In this document: in pieces, positions 26,875 to 34,996 of the stretch
How the letters are laid out: every line of letters begins with the position of its first letter
Numbering within the stretch: position 1 is the stretch's first letter
From: Cupriavidus sp. U2
Lineage (GTDB): Bacteria > Pseudomonadota > Gammaproteobacteria > Burkholderiales > Burkholderiaceae
Direction of reading: 5' to 3'
Assembly (NCBI RefSeq): GCF_009663685.2
Contig: NZ_RCOG02000027.1
Span: 328,240 to 392,239 of the forward strand
Length of the DNA: 64,000 nt
Translations under genes and position numbers: made by a program
Notes under the pieces: generated by a model
Told to the model about the DNA's origin: nothing
Seen by the model: the letters and a program-made list of their open reading frames with translations, nothing else
The model's database searches: none

Positions 26875-27882
26875 ATGCCTAAACAAGTACGCGAGCCGGT
26901 ACGCGGCATGTCGCGCCGTACCGCGCTCGCCGCCCTCGCGGTGCCGCTAGCCACTTTACTGATTCCCGCGCAAGCGCAGACCTGGACACCCGTCAGACCT
27001 ATCCGGCTGATCGTCCCCTACGGCCCCGGCGGCAGTTCGGACGCCATTGCCCGCGTCATCGCGGCCGAAATGTCGAAGGGTCTCGGCCAACAGATCGTGG
27101 TGGACAACAAGGGTGGCGGCCAGGGTGTCATCGCGATGCAGGAAACCGCCCGTGCCGCGCCGGACGGCTACACCCTGGTTCTGGGCCACGTGGGCACGCT
27201 TGCCGTCAACCCGGCCATGATGCGCAAGCTTCCCTACGATGCCACGAAGGACTTCACGCCCGTGACGTTGCTCGCGAAGGTGCCAATGGTGTTCGCAGTG
27301 GGGCCTACCGTCCATAGCGAATCCATCAAGGCGTTCATCACGCAGGCCAAGGCGAAGCCTGGCGCGATGACCTACGGCTCAGCGGGCAACGGCAGCGCGG
27401 GCAATGTCGCCTTCGAGATGCTCAAGCAGACCGCACATATCGATCTTGTGCACGTGCCATACAAAGGCACCGGCGCCCAGATTACCGACTTGCTGGCCGG
27501 CAACATCGACGCCGCATCGGCCGGCCTGGCGGGCATCCTGCAACACGCCAAGGCAGGCAAGCTGCGCATCCTCGCGGTGGGATCGACAAAACGCCTTGCA
27601 CCGATTCCCAACGTTCCCACGATTGCCGAAGAAGGCTACCCGGGATTCGAAAGTTCCCAGTGGTTCGGGCTGATGGCACCGGCAGGCACGCCGGCCCCGG
27701 TTGTCGGCCGTCTGCACGCCGAGGCCGTAAAGGCCCTTGCTACGCCACTGGTGCGACAACGCCTTGAAGAGGACGCGAGCACGCCTGTCGGCGCCGGCAG
27801 TGCCGAGTTCGCGGCATTCATTCGAACCGAGCAACAGCGCTGGGGCACCGTAGTCCGCAGCGCAGGCATTCAGGCCAACTAA
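26875..27882 (+). CDS. Bug-family tripartite tricarboxylate transporter solute-binding protein
   Basis: This 335-residue protein has a signal containing a twin-arginine-like SRRTALAALAVPLATLLIPAQA. Bug motifs are PIRLIVPYGPGGSSDAIAR, IVVDNKGGGQGVIAMQ, LVHVPYKGTGAQITDLLAG and PTIAEEGYPGFESSQWFG. AGGAG lies six bases before the ATG. It begins a three-gene operon with an Ldh2-type dehydrogenase and a second binding protein, so the ligand is probably a hydroxy- or keto-acid. Confidence 0.92.
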   Translation: MPKQVREPVRGMSRRTALAALAVPLATLLIPAQAQTWTPVRPIRLIVPYGPGGSSDAIARVIAAEMSKGLGQQIVVDNKGGGQGVIAMQETARAAPDGYTLVLGHVGTLAVNPAMMRKLPYDATKDFTPVTLLAKVPMVFAVGPTVHSESIKAFITQAKAKPGAMTYGSAGNGSAGNVAFEMLKQTAHIDLVHVPYKGTGAQITDLLAGNIDAASAGLAGILQHAKAGKLRILAVGSTKRLAPIPNVPTIAEEGYPGFESSQWFGLMAPAGTPAPVVGRLHAEAVKALATPLVRQRLEEDASTPVGAGSAEFAAFIRTEQQRWGTVVRSAGIQAN

Positions 27883-27904
27883 AATCCCTCGGAGATTCTT
27901 CCGC

Positions 27905-28948
27905 ATGCAACAAGATCGAATCACCCTATCCGAAGCCGAACTGCGCCAACTCGGAACGCGCGCGTTCCAGGGGCTGGGCCTCACGGAAGACGACGCCCGT
28001 GATGTCGTTGACATCCTCGTGCTGGCAGACCTTTTCGGGTTGAGTACCCATGGCCTGTCGCGCATTGAATCCTATGGCGAACGCCTGCTGTCCGGCGGTA
28101 TCTCGGCACGTCCCGCCATCACCATCGAGCGCGCCGCACCGGCGCTGGTAAAGGTCGATGGCGGCAACGCCGTCGGTCCGCTCGCAGGCATGAAGGCACT
28201 GCGTTCCGCCATGGAGGTTGCCGGGCAATTCGGCATCGGCATGGCCTTCGTCCGGGGCAGCAATCACTTCGGGCCGGTTTCGCCCTACAGCTATATTGCG
28301 GCGGAAGCCGGATTCGCCAGCATGATCGGCAGCAACGCCACAACGACCATCGCGCCATGGGGCGGCAGCGATGCGCGCCTGGGCAACAGCCCGCTGGGCT
28401 TCGGCGTACCCGGGCACGACGGCCGCCACTTCCTGCTGGATATGGCAATGAGCGTGGCCGCGCGGGCCAAGATCCGCAATGCGCTCAAGGCAGGACAACC
28501 CATCCCGGATTCCTGGGCCACCGACGCGCAGGGACGACCGACCACCGACCCAAAAGCCGCGCTGGACGGCTTTCTGTTGCCTATCGGCGGGCACAAGGGC
28601 TATGGGCTCGCCCTGGTGGTCGATCTCTTCGCTGGGTTGCTCTCGGACGCGGCGTACCTCACGCACGTCAAGTCCTGGGTCGATGCACCCGACGAACCTC
28701 AGAACCTGGGCCATTTCTTCATCCTGATCGATACCCGGAAACTGGGCCCCACGCAGTGGCTGGCTGCACGCATGCAGGACTTTGCAGCCATTCTCCACGG
28801 CAGCGCGCCGGCCGATCCTGGCAGGCCGGTCATCGTTCCCGGGGAGATCGAGCTCGACAAGCTGACACGTCAGCGCGAAACGGGCATTGCCATGGACCCC
28901 GGCGTGAAGGCCCTGCTGGATCAACATGCGAACGCAAAGGCCACTTGA
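27905..28948 (+). CDS. Malate/lactate/sulfolactate dehydrogenase family (Ldh2) oxidoreductase
   Basis: The 347-residue enzyme belongs to the NAD(P)-dependent Ldh_2 family. Visible active-site residues are H49 in FGLSTHGLSRI and H121 in RGSNHFGPVSPYS; GHKGYGLALVVDLFAGLLSDAAY holds the cofactor and substrate loop. Members oxidise malate, sulfolactate, ureidoglycolate or delta1-piperideine-2-carboxylate type substrates, and which one applies here cannot be told. It follows the Bug gene by 22 bp, and its stop abuts the next ATG. Confidence 0.9.
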   Translation: MQQDRITLSEAELRQLGTRAFQGLGLTEDDARDVVDILVLADLFGLSTHGLSRIESYGERLLSGGISARPAITIERAAPALVKVDGGNAVGPLAGMKALRSAMEVAGQFGIGMAFVRGSNHFGPVSPYSYIAAEAGFASMIGSNATTTIAPWGGSDARLGNSPLGFGVPGHDGRHFLLDMAMSVAARAKIRNALKAGQPIPDSWATDAQGRPTTDPKAALDGFLLPIGGHKGYGLALVVDLFAGLLSDAAYLTHVKSWVDAPDEPQNLGHFFILIDTRKLGPTQWLAARMQDFAAILHGSAPADPGRPVIVPGEIELDKLTRQRETGIAMDPGVKALLDQHANAKAT

Positions 28949-29704
28949 ATGACGCACTCCGAAGGCACCATGATCGATGACAATGCACGGCGCGAGCTTG
29001 CGCCGAATGGAACCATTCGCGCGTCCATCAATGTTGGCAACCCCATCCTTGCGAACCTCGACGCCCAGGGAAATCCAGTCGGCGTTTCAGTAGACCTGGC
29101 CGGCGAGTTCGCCCGTCGCCTTGGCGTCCCGCTCGAACTTGTGGTGTTCGACGCTGCAGGAAAGTCGGTCGATGCAGTCACGGCCGAGCAGGCTGACTTC
29201 GGATTCTTTGCCGTCGATCCGGTCCGAGGGGCTGGCATTGCCTTTTCCGCACCCTATGTGCTTATCGAAGGCGCCTACCTGGTCAGGAACGACTCCCCGG
29301 TCAGGACGTGCGACGAAGTCGACCTTCCCGGACGCGGCGTTGTGGTGGGTAAAGGGAGCGCCTACGACCTGTATCTGACACGTACCTTGCGACATGCACA
29401 CATTGTGCGCGCCCCAACATCTCCGTCCGTCGTGCAAACGTTCCTGGAACAGGGCGCCGACGTGGCCGCCGGAGTTCGACAGCAATTGGAAGCCGATGCC
29501 GCGCGCACGCCAGGCCTGAGGCTGCTCCCGGGCCGCTTCATGGTCATACAGCAGGCGATGGGCGTTCCCAAGGCCCGAAGCCCTGAAGCGGTGGCATTGC
29601 TACGGCGGTTCGTCGAGGAAATGAAGGCCTCCGGCTTCGTCTCGGACGCCCTCACCCGTCACGGAATCGAAGGTGCGTCTGTCGCGCCCATGACACCGCA
29701 GTGA
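28949..29704 (+). CDS. Leaderless amino-acid-type (SBP_bac_3) binding protein
   Basis: This 251-residue protein has the type 3 extracellular solute-binding fold (TIRASINVGNPILANLDAQG, VGVSVDLAGEFARRLGVPLELVVFDA, ADFGFFAVDPVRGAGIAFSAPYV in parts) but no signal peptide; it begins MTHSEGTMIDDNARREL. Unless secreted otherwise, it works in the cytoplasm. It starts directly after the dehydrogenase stop (TGAATG) and is part of that operon. Possible roles are intracellular ligand sensing or a scaffold/enzyme role. The ATG at 28970 would also lack a leader. Confidence 0.8.
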   Translation: MTHSEGTMIDDNARRELAPNGTIRASINVGNPILANLDAQGNPVGVSVDLAGEFARRLGVPLELVVFDAAGKSVDAVTAEQADFGFFAVDPVRGAGIAFSAPYVLIEGAYLVRNDSPVRTCDEVDLPGRGVVVGKGSAYDLYLTRTLRHAHIVRAPTSPSVVQTFLEQGADVAAGVRQQLEADAARTPGLRLLPGRFMVIQQAMGVPKARSPEAVALLRRFVEEMKASGFVSDALTRHGIEGASVAPMTPQ

Positions 29705-29858
29705 CTGTGAAAGGGCTCGCCCCAACGCGCCACCTGTGAGCGGCGATCCCGGGCCCCCAAAAAGACTGGCAGAGGTTCTATCCTTGGGAAAGGGGATGGC
29801 GGGCATGAAGCCATCCTCGCTGGATCTTGGTCAGGCAACGACACCGATGGCTGGCATC

Positions 29859-30247
29859 ATGAAGCTCATTCACGCGCTGACGCGCTGACCGCGGTGTGCT
29901 TTATGTTGGCCGGCTGTGTTTCAACCGGCGTCGACATACGGCCGGAGCAGTTGTCGAACTTCCTGCTTGGCTTCTCCACCATCGACGATGTGACCAACCA
30001 GCTTGGCACACCCTCATCCCAGGTCACGCTCAAGACGGGGTCAACCATCCTGGTTTATTCCTTCGCCACATCCCATCCCCACGCTGAGAGTTTTATCCCG
30101 TTCATTGGCCCGCTCTTTTCCGGAGGCGAAATCCGGTCGTCGACCGTCTTGCTCGAATTTGACGAGAACGGCATTCTCAGAAGTGAACGCCGAACCACGT
30201 CGAGCGGGACGTCCGGCCTGACTGTATTGCCCGCCACTGCAATGTAG
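29859..30247 (+). pseudogene. Frameshifted BamE-like lipoprotein
   Basis: The 3' part, readable from a GTG at 29894, encodes CFMLAGCVSTGVDIRPEQL and then a BamE/SmpA-like domain (TIDDVTNQLGTPSSQV, LKTGSTILVYSFAT). The lipobox LAGC is present, but the charged start of the signal is missing in this frame. An ATG at 29859 in another frame reads MKLIHALTR and stops at 29886. Shifting by one base inside the repeated GCGCTGAC joins them into a complete lipoprotein signal, MKLIHALTR-LTAVCFMLAGC. So the gene appears to have lost one base, or the assembly has. It follows the binding-protein gene by about 150 bp. Confidence 0.6.
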
Positions 30248-30324
30248 TTTGGCTTCATCCGGCGACTCACCACCTGGCTCTCATCAGGTAATCACAGCAG
30301 TGGCTCAGAATCGCCCTTTCGAGA

Positions 30325-31080
30325 TCACGGATGCCATGTCGTAGGGCGGACGCTCGGGTCCCGGGAGCCGGAAATTGCATAGGACACTTCCTTTCCCGCT
30401 GCCAGCAACAGATCAACATACTCGGCCAGCTTTTCGCGCGTCAGCCGGCTAATGGGCCCGGAGATGCAAAGAGCCCCGGCCAACGTCCAGTGGATTCCAA
30501 ACACCGGGACCGCCAGGCTCGAAACTTCAGGCTCCCGTTCGCCCATTGAAATGAAATAACCATCCCTGCGGATGGTCTCGTATGGCTCGCCGCTTTCGCC
30601 TGCGAACGCCCGCAACACTCTGCCCGGCGCCCCGGTGAGAGGAAGCCGTTCCCCCACGCGCACGTGGTGCCGCACCGCGCCCGGTCCTTCCACTCGCACC
30701 AGGCAGGCCCGAGTGTCTCCTTCCCGGACATAAAAGGCCGCGCTTTCGCGTGTTTCGTAGCTGATTCGCCTGAGCACCGGCTCCACCGTTTCATTCACGC
30801 GAAATGCAGCCTGATAGCGCGCACCCAGCCACCCTGCGGCAGCGCCGAGGCGCCATTGGCCATCTTCGCGTTGGACCAGGTACTCACTTTGCGCAAGCGT
30901 CCGCGCCGTGCGCAGAACGGTCGATTTGCCCATCCCGACTCGTCGGCTCAACTCCGACAGGGTCAACGAAGCGTCATCGGCGGAGAACGCCTCCAGAATT
31001 TGCAAGGCGCGCGTGACCGCGATGATTGTGTCTTTATCGGCACCCTCGGGGGCTTGGGCAGGCTGAGCATTCCGTTTCAT
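30325..31080 (-). CDS. IclR-family regulator
   Basis: The product has 251 residues. The N-terminal winged helix (IIAVTRALQILEAFSADDASLTLSELSRRVGMGKSTVLRT in parts) is followed by an IclR effector domain (ESAAFYVREGDTRACLVRVEGPGAVRHHVRVGERLPL, GAPGRVLRAF). The ATG at 31080 fits the family, although the frame is open to 31248. It is divergent from the Bug-aldolase-dehydrogenase-cyclase-Bug operon with a nested palindrome between, and is the likely regulator of that operon. Confidence 0.92.
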   Translation of the reverse strand: MKRNAQPAQAPEGADKDTIIAVTRALQILEAFSADDASLTLSELSRRVGMGKSTVLRTARTLAQSEYLVQREDGQWRLGAAAGWLGARYQAAFRVNETVEPVLRRISYETRESAAFYVREGDTRACLVRVEGPGAVRHHVRVGERLPLTGAPGRVLRAFAGESGEPYETIRRDGYFISMGEREPEVSSLAVPVFGIHWTLAGALCISGPISRLTREKLAEYVDLLLAAGKEVSYAISGSRDPSVRPTTWHP

Positions 31081-31086
31081 GGCACA

Positions 31087-31125
31087 TGTTCCGCTATGGA
31101 CAACGCGATTGTATAGCACGGAACA
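31087..31125. promoter_or_regulatory. Nested palindromic operator for the IclR regulator
   Basis: The outer repeat is TGTTCCG (31087-31093) and CGGAACA (31119-31125), with CTAT/ATAG just inside. The inner repeat is ACAA (31100-31103) and TTGT (31109-31112). The whole 39-bp element lies between the divergent iclR and Bug starts. Confidence 0.55.
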
Positions 31126-31171
31126 GAAATCTATAGTCGAGGCACAAATACAAGTTCGACTGGAGACACCC

Positions 31172-32146
31172 TTGAACATCATCCTTCGCGTTCTCGCGGC
31201 ATGCGCCATTGCCGCAGTGCCTGGCCTTCCTGCATACGCCGCAGACACCTATCCGACCAAGCCCATTCGCCTCATCGTTCCCTTCCCACCGGGGGGCGCG
31301 CCGGATACCTTCTCGCGCGAGATCGCCCAACAACTTAGCCCGGACCTGAAGTGGACCATCATCGTCGACAACAAGCCAGGGGCTGGCGGCAACCTCGGCG
31401 TCGAAGCTGCGGCCAAAGCATCGCCTGACGGCTACACGCTGGTATTCGGCCAGACCAGCAATCTTGCTATCAACCCGTCGCTGTACAAGAAGCTGCCGTA
31501 TGACCCGACGAAAGATCTGACGCCTATCGGCTTGATTGCCTCCGCACCGCTCGCGATTGTTACCAACAACAGTTCACCGTACAAGAATCTGACCGACGTG
31601 CTTGCCGCCGCAAAAGCCAAGCCAGGCACGGTCACGTTCGGCACGCCGGGCAACGGTACGGTCGCCCACCTCGCCATGGAACTCCTGCAAAAGCAGGCCG
31701 GTGTGAAGATGCAGCACATTCCATACAAGGGTGCATCGCAGGCTCTCACTGACGTTCTGAGTGGCCAGGTAGAAATCTATATTGGCTCCGTCCCGACGGT
31801 GATGGGTCAAATCAAGATGGGCAAGTTGCGCGGAATCGCCGTGACCTCTGCGAAGCGATCGCCGCAACTGCCGAACACGCCGACCGTAGCGGAAGCCGGC
31901 GTAAAGCAATTCGACGCGGACACATGGTTCGGTCTGCTTGCACCCGCCGGCACCCCGGCACCCATCGTCGCGAGACTCAACGCTGAATTGAATCGCGTAC
32001 TCCAGGTCCCGGCCGTGCGTTCCAAGATCGAGGCGGAAGGCGGACAGGTCCTGGGCGGTAGTAGCTCGGCGTTTGCCGGCCTATTGCAAAAGGATCTTGC
32101 TCGCTGGCGAGTCGTGGTCAGCGACTCGGGCGCGACCATCGATTAA
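31172..32146 (+). CDS. Bug-family solute-binding protein (first gene of IclR-linked operon)
   Basis: The 324-residue product begins at a TTG (31172) with GGAG about six bases upstream. This start begins an exact signal peptide, MNIILRVLAACAIAAVPG...AYA, and no ATG fits. Bug motifs are PIRLIVPFPPGGAPDTFSR, IIVDNKPGAGGNLGVE, HIPYKGASQALTDVLSGQ and PTVAEAGVKQFDADTWFG. It shares an operon with an RraA-like aldolase, a hydroxyacid dehydrogenase and a cyclase. Confidence 0.9.
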   Translation: MNIILRVLAACAIAAVPGLPAYAADTYPTKPIRLIVPFPPGGAPDTFSREIAQQLSPDLKWTIIVDNKPGAGGNLGVEAAAKASPDGYTLVFGQTSNLAINPSLYKKLPYDPTKDLTPIGLIASAPLAIVTNNSSPYKNLTDVLAAAKAKPGTVTFGTPGNGTVAHLAMELLQKQAGVKMQHIPYKGASQALTDVLSGQVEIYIGSVPTVMGQIKMGKLRGIAVTSAKRSPQLPNTPTVAEAGVKQFDADTWFGLLAPAGTPAPIVARLNAELNRVLQVPAVRSKIEAEGGQVLGGSSSAFAGLLQKDLARWRVVVSDSGATID

Positions 32147-32254
32147 CGCATCGGCGCGCGCCCGCGCGCCGGATTCCACTTTCGCAGTTTCACGATCCGT
32201 CAGTTGCCTTGCCAACTGCGCGGCTGGCTTCACTCGTACACTTTAGGAGCAACT

Positions 32255-32953
32255 ATGTCGCCCACCCAGCAACTTCCTGATGTCATCCGTGATTTCGAAC
32301 GCGTTTCGTCCGACATCGTCAGGCAGGCGTCCGAGTTCGCGTCTTCGATCTTCGCCGATGTCGCGGGCCGCCGCGGCGGCCTGCACGGACGGATCGCACC
32401 ACTGAGCCAAAAGAGCAAGTTCTGCGGTCCGGCTGTCACCGTGGAAGTTCGCCCCGGGGATAACCTCATGATTCACGCCGCGATGGCACTGGCCAAGCCT
32501 GGCGACGTCATCATCGTTGACGGCAAAGGCGACCAAAACAGCGCGCTGATGGGCGCAATCATGGTCAATCAGTGCATTGCTCTTGGTGTGGCGGCCGTCG
32601 TTCTCGACGCCGCTGCGCGGGATGCCGAAGAGATCATCGAGACGGGCTTTCCCATGTACTCCGTAGGGCTGAATCCCAACGGGCCCACCAAGTTCGTACC
32701 CGGCCGCGTCAATCATCCGATTCAATGTGGCGGGGTTACGGTGCGCCCGGGCGACCTCGTCATCGGCGATGCGGACGGCGTGGTCGTCATCGAACGCGAA
32801 AAGGCGCCGTCTCTGATCGAGGAGGCTGCAAAGAAGGTAGCGGCGGAGCGCAAACGCATCGAAGGTATCAAGTCTGGCGAAGCACTGCGACCGTCCTGGC
32901 TGGACGATGCCCTGCGTGCCGCCGGTGTCCTGAAGGCTGGAGAAACGCTGTGA
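32255..32953 (+). CDS. RraA-like protein / HMG-CHA aldolase family
   Basis: This 232-residue protein has the RraA/4-hydroxy-4-methyl-2-oxoglutarate aldolase fold. AVTVEVRPGDNLMIHAAMALAKPGDVIIVDG, NSALMGAIMVNQCIALGVAAVVLDAAARDAEEI and DLVIGDADGVVVI hold the metal and pyruvate-binding residues (shown in parts). The conserved RD pair in AARDAEE fits an aldolase or decarboxylase rather than an RNase E regulator. AGGAG precedes the ATG at 32255. Its stop overlaps the next GTG start by 4 bp. Confidence 0.88.
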   Translation: MSPTQQLPDVIRDFERVSSDIVRQASEFASSIFADVAGRRGGLHGRIAPLSQKSKFCGPAVTVEVRPGDNLMIHAAMALAKPGDVIIVDGKGDQNSALMGAIMVNQCIALGVAAVVLDAAARDAEEIIETGFPMYSVGLNPNGPTKFVPGRVNHPIQCGGVTVRPGDLVIGDADGVVVIEREKAPSLIEEAAKKVAAERKRIEGIKSGEALRPSWLDDALRAAGVLKAGETL

Positions 32954-33882
32954 GTACGCCAGCCAAGCCCGTCATCGTTGTGACCGCGGCGAACATTGCG
33001 CCACAGGCGGTCGCGCTGCTGTCCGACTTCGAACTGGTCTATGCAGGAAAAGCGGCAACCGAAGAAGAAACCGCAGCACTTTGCCGCCGATACGCGCCTG
33101 TGGCGATCATCGTCCGCACGAGCAAGGTGGGCGCCATGGCGCTCGATGCGGCGCCGTCGATCCGCGTCCTGTCGAAGCACGGAAGTGGCATCGACAACAT
33201 CGACCAGGAAGCAGCGAAGGCGCGCGGCGTCAAAGTGGTGGCTGCGGCAGGCGCAAATGCGGCGGCAGTGGCCGAGCAGGCACTGGCGCTAATGCTGGCT
33301 TGCGCGAAATCGGTGGTGACGCTGGACCAGCGAACACGCAATGGCCATTGGGACAAATCGACGCACCAAAGTCTCGAACTGCAGGGGCGCACGCTCGGCC
33401 TCGTCGGCCTGGGTGCGATCGGCCGGCGCTTCGCGCGGATCGCCTGTGCCATGGATATGAAGGTGATCGGATATGACCCTTATGCCGCCGATCTGCCGAC
33501 GAGCATCGAGCCCGTCAGCCTGGACGCGATCTGGGAAACCTCGGATGTCATCTCGTTCCACTGCCCCCTGACGGCCGACAATCGCGGCCTGCTCAACGAG
33601 GCCAGCCTGTCCCGATGCAAGGACGGCGTGATCATCGTCAATACCGCACGCGGCGGGCTCATCGACGAAGCGGCACTTCTGGCAGCCGTTGGAAGCGGAA
33701 AAGTGGCTGCAGCAGGCCTGGATTCGTTGCAGCAAGAGCCGCCACCTGCCGATCATCCCTTCTTCAGAAACAGCAAGTTCATCCTCAGTCCGCACATCGG
33801 CGGCGTCACCAGCGATGCCTTCGTCAACATGGGCGTCGCCGCTGCGAAGAACGTGCTGGCCGAACTTGCGAAGCTGCAGTAA
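32950..33882 (+). CDS. D-2-hydroxyacid dehydrogenase (phosphoglycerate dehydrogenase-like)
   Basis: The 310-residue NAD(P)-dependent enzyme starts at a GTG overlapping the aldolase stop. It has the cofactor loop GLVGLGAIGRRFARI and the catalytic Arg in VNTARGGLID, Glu in LQQEPPPADHP and His in LSPHIGGVTS. SKHGSGIDNID and AAAVAEQALALML are typical of the family. Substrate is unknown; in context it would interconvert a 2-hydroxy and a 2-oxo acid made or used by the neighbouring aldolase. Confidence 0.92.
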   Translation: MSTPAKPVIVVTAANIAPQAVALLSDFELVYAGKAATEEETAALCRRYAPVAIIVRTSKVGAMALDAAPSIRVLSKHGSGIDNIDQEAAKARGVKVVAAAGANAAAVAEQALALMLACAKSVVTLDQRTRNGHWDKSTHQSLELQGRTLGLVGLGAIGRRFARIACAMDMKVIGYDPYAADLPTSIEPVSLDAIWETSDVISFHCPLTADNRGLLNEASLSRCKDGVIIVNTARGGLIDEAALLAAVGSGKVAAAGLDSLQQEPPPADHPFFRNSKFILSPHIGGVTSDAFVNMGVAAAKNVLAELAKLQ

Positions 33883-33891
33883 GGAGCCGAC

Positions 33892-34962
33892 ATGAGTGAA
33901 GCACCAAGGCGGTGGCAGCGTAAGCCGGACGGCAGCAATTGGGGCGAGTTTGGGCCAAACGATCAGCGTGGACGCATGAACCTCGTGGATCGTGCCAAGG
34001 TACTGCAAGGCGTCGCGGAAGTACGCGAAGGCATTACGTTTTGCCTTTCGCTTCCCCTCGATTACCCCGGCGGCCAAACCATGAACGTGCGTCGGCAGCC
34101 ACCGCGGCGATTCGCCGTCGTTCGGGATGGGAAGAGCGCCGGGCAGCAGGGCTTCTGCTGGTCGTACCGTTCCGAGGACCCCGATCTGACGGACGTGGTC
34201 AATGACGATGTCGTGCTCATGAGCCTGCAATATTCCACGCAGTGGGACAGCCTGGCACACGTGGGCAGTCATTTCGATGCCGACGGTGACGGCAGCGACG
34301 AAGCTGTCTTCTACAACGGCTTCCGGGCCGGCGAGGACATCAGAGCCGGTGTCGAGACGCAAGCCCCCGAGGCATGGGCAAGATACGAGAACCCGGAAGC
34401 CGGCGCGTTGAGTATTGCCGTGCTTGCCGAGCACGGCGCGCAAGGTCGTGGCGTCATGATCGACATCGAGCGCCACATTGGCCGCAAACGACAAGCCGTC
34501 GGCTACGACCACCTCATGCGCATTCTGGAAGCCGATAACGTAACGGTCGAGCCGGGCGATATGGTCTGTCTCCATACCGGGTTCGCCGACACTTTGCTGT
34601 CGATGAACAAGTCGCCAGACCTCAAGGTACTTCACGAATCCGGCACCGGATTGGACGGCTACGACGCGAAGGTGCTCAATTGGATCACCGACTCGCGCCT
34701 GGCGTGCCTGCTGGCAGACAATCCCGCCGTGGAACTGGTTGTGCCGAAACCGCTGACGCCTTCGCCCATTCGCGGGCCACGACTGCCGCTGCATGAACAT
34801 TGCCTGTTCAAGAATGGCATCCACCTGGGCGAGCTTTGGCATTTGACACCGTTGGCATACTGGCTGCGCGAGAACAAACGTAGCCGCTTCCTGCTGACCG
34901 CGCCGCCTCTGCGCCTTCCCGGTGCCGTCGGATCGCCCGCGACGCCGATCGCAACCGTCTAA
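33892..34962 (+). CDS. Cyclase-family (kynurenine formamidase-like) metal-dependent hydrolase
   Basis: The 356-residue protein belongs to the cyclase/KynB family (PF04199). The segment TQWDSLAHVGSHFDADGDG takes the place of the HxGTHxDxPxH metal motif: the family Asp/His residues are partly kept, but the spacing differs. GDMVCLHTGFADTLLS and PLHEHCLFKNGIHLGELWHL are conserved later segments. It probably opens a lactone, amide or cyclic acid. It lies 9 bp after the dehydrogenase, preceded by AAGGAG. An N-terminal extension of about 40 residues is seen in longer members. Confidence 0.87.
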   Translation: MSEAPRRWQRKPDGSNWGEFGPNDQRGRMNLVDRAKVLQGVAEVREGITFCLSLPLDYPGGQTMNVRRQPPRRFAVVRDGKSAGQQGFCWSYRSEDPDLTDVVNDDVVLMSLQYSTQWDSLAHVGSHFDADGDGSDEAVFYNGFRAGEDIRAGVETQAPEAWARYENPEAGALSIAVLAEHGAQGRGVMIDIERHIGRKRQAVGYDHLMRILEADNVTVEPGDMVCLHTGFADTLLSMNKSPDLKVLHESGTGLDGYDAKVLNWITDSRLACLLADNPAVELVVPKPLTPSPIRGPRLPLHEHCLFKNGIHLGELWHLTPLAYWLRENKRSRFLLTAPPLRLPGAVGSPATPIATV

Positions 34963-34996
34963 ACCATAACGACAGCTACACCTTCTGGAGACAAGA

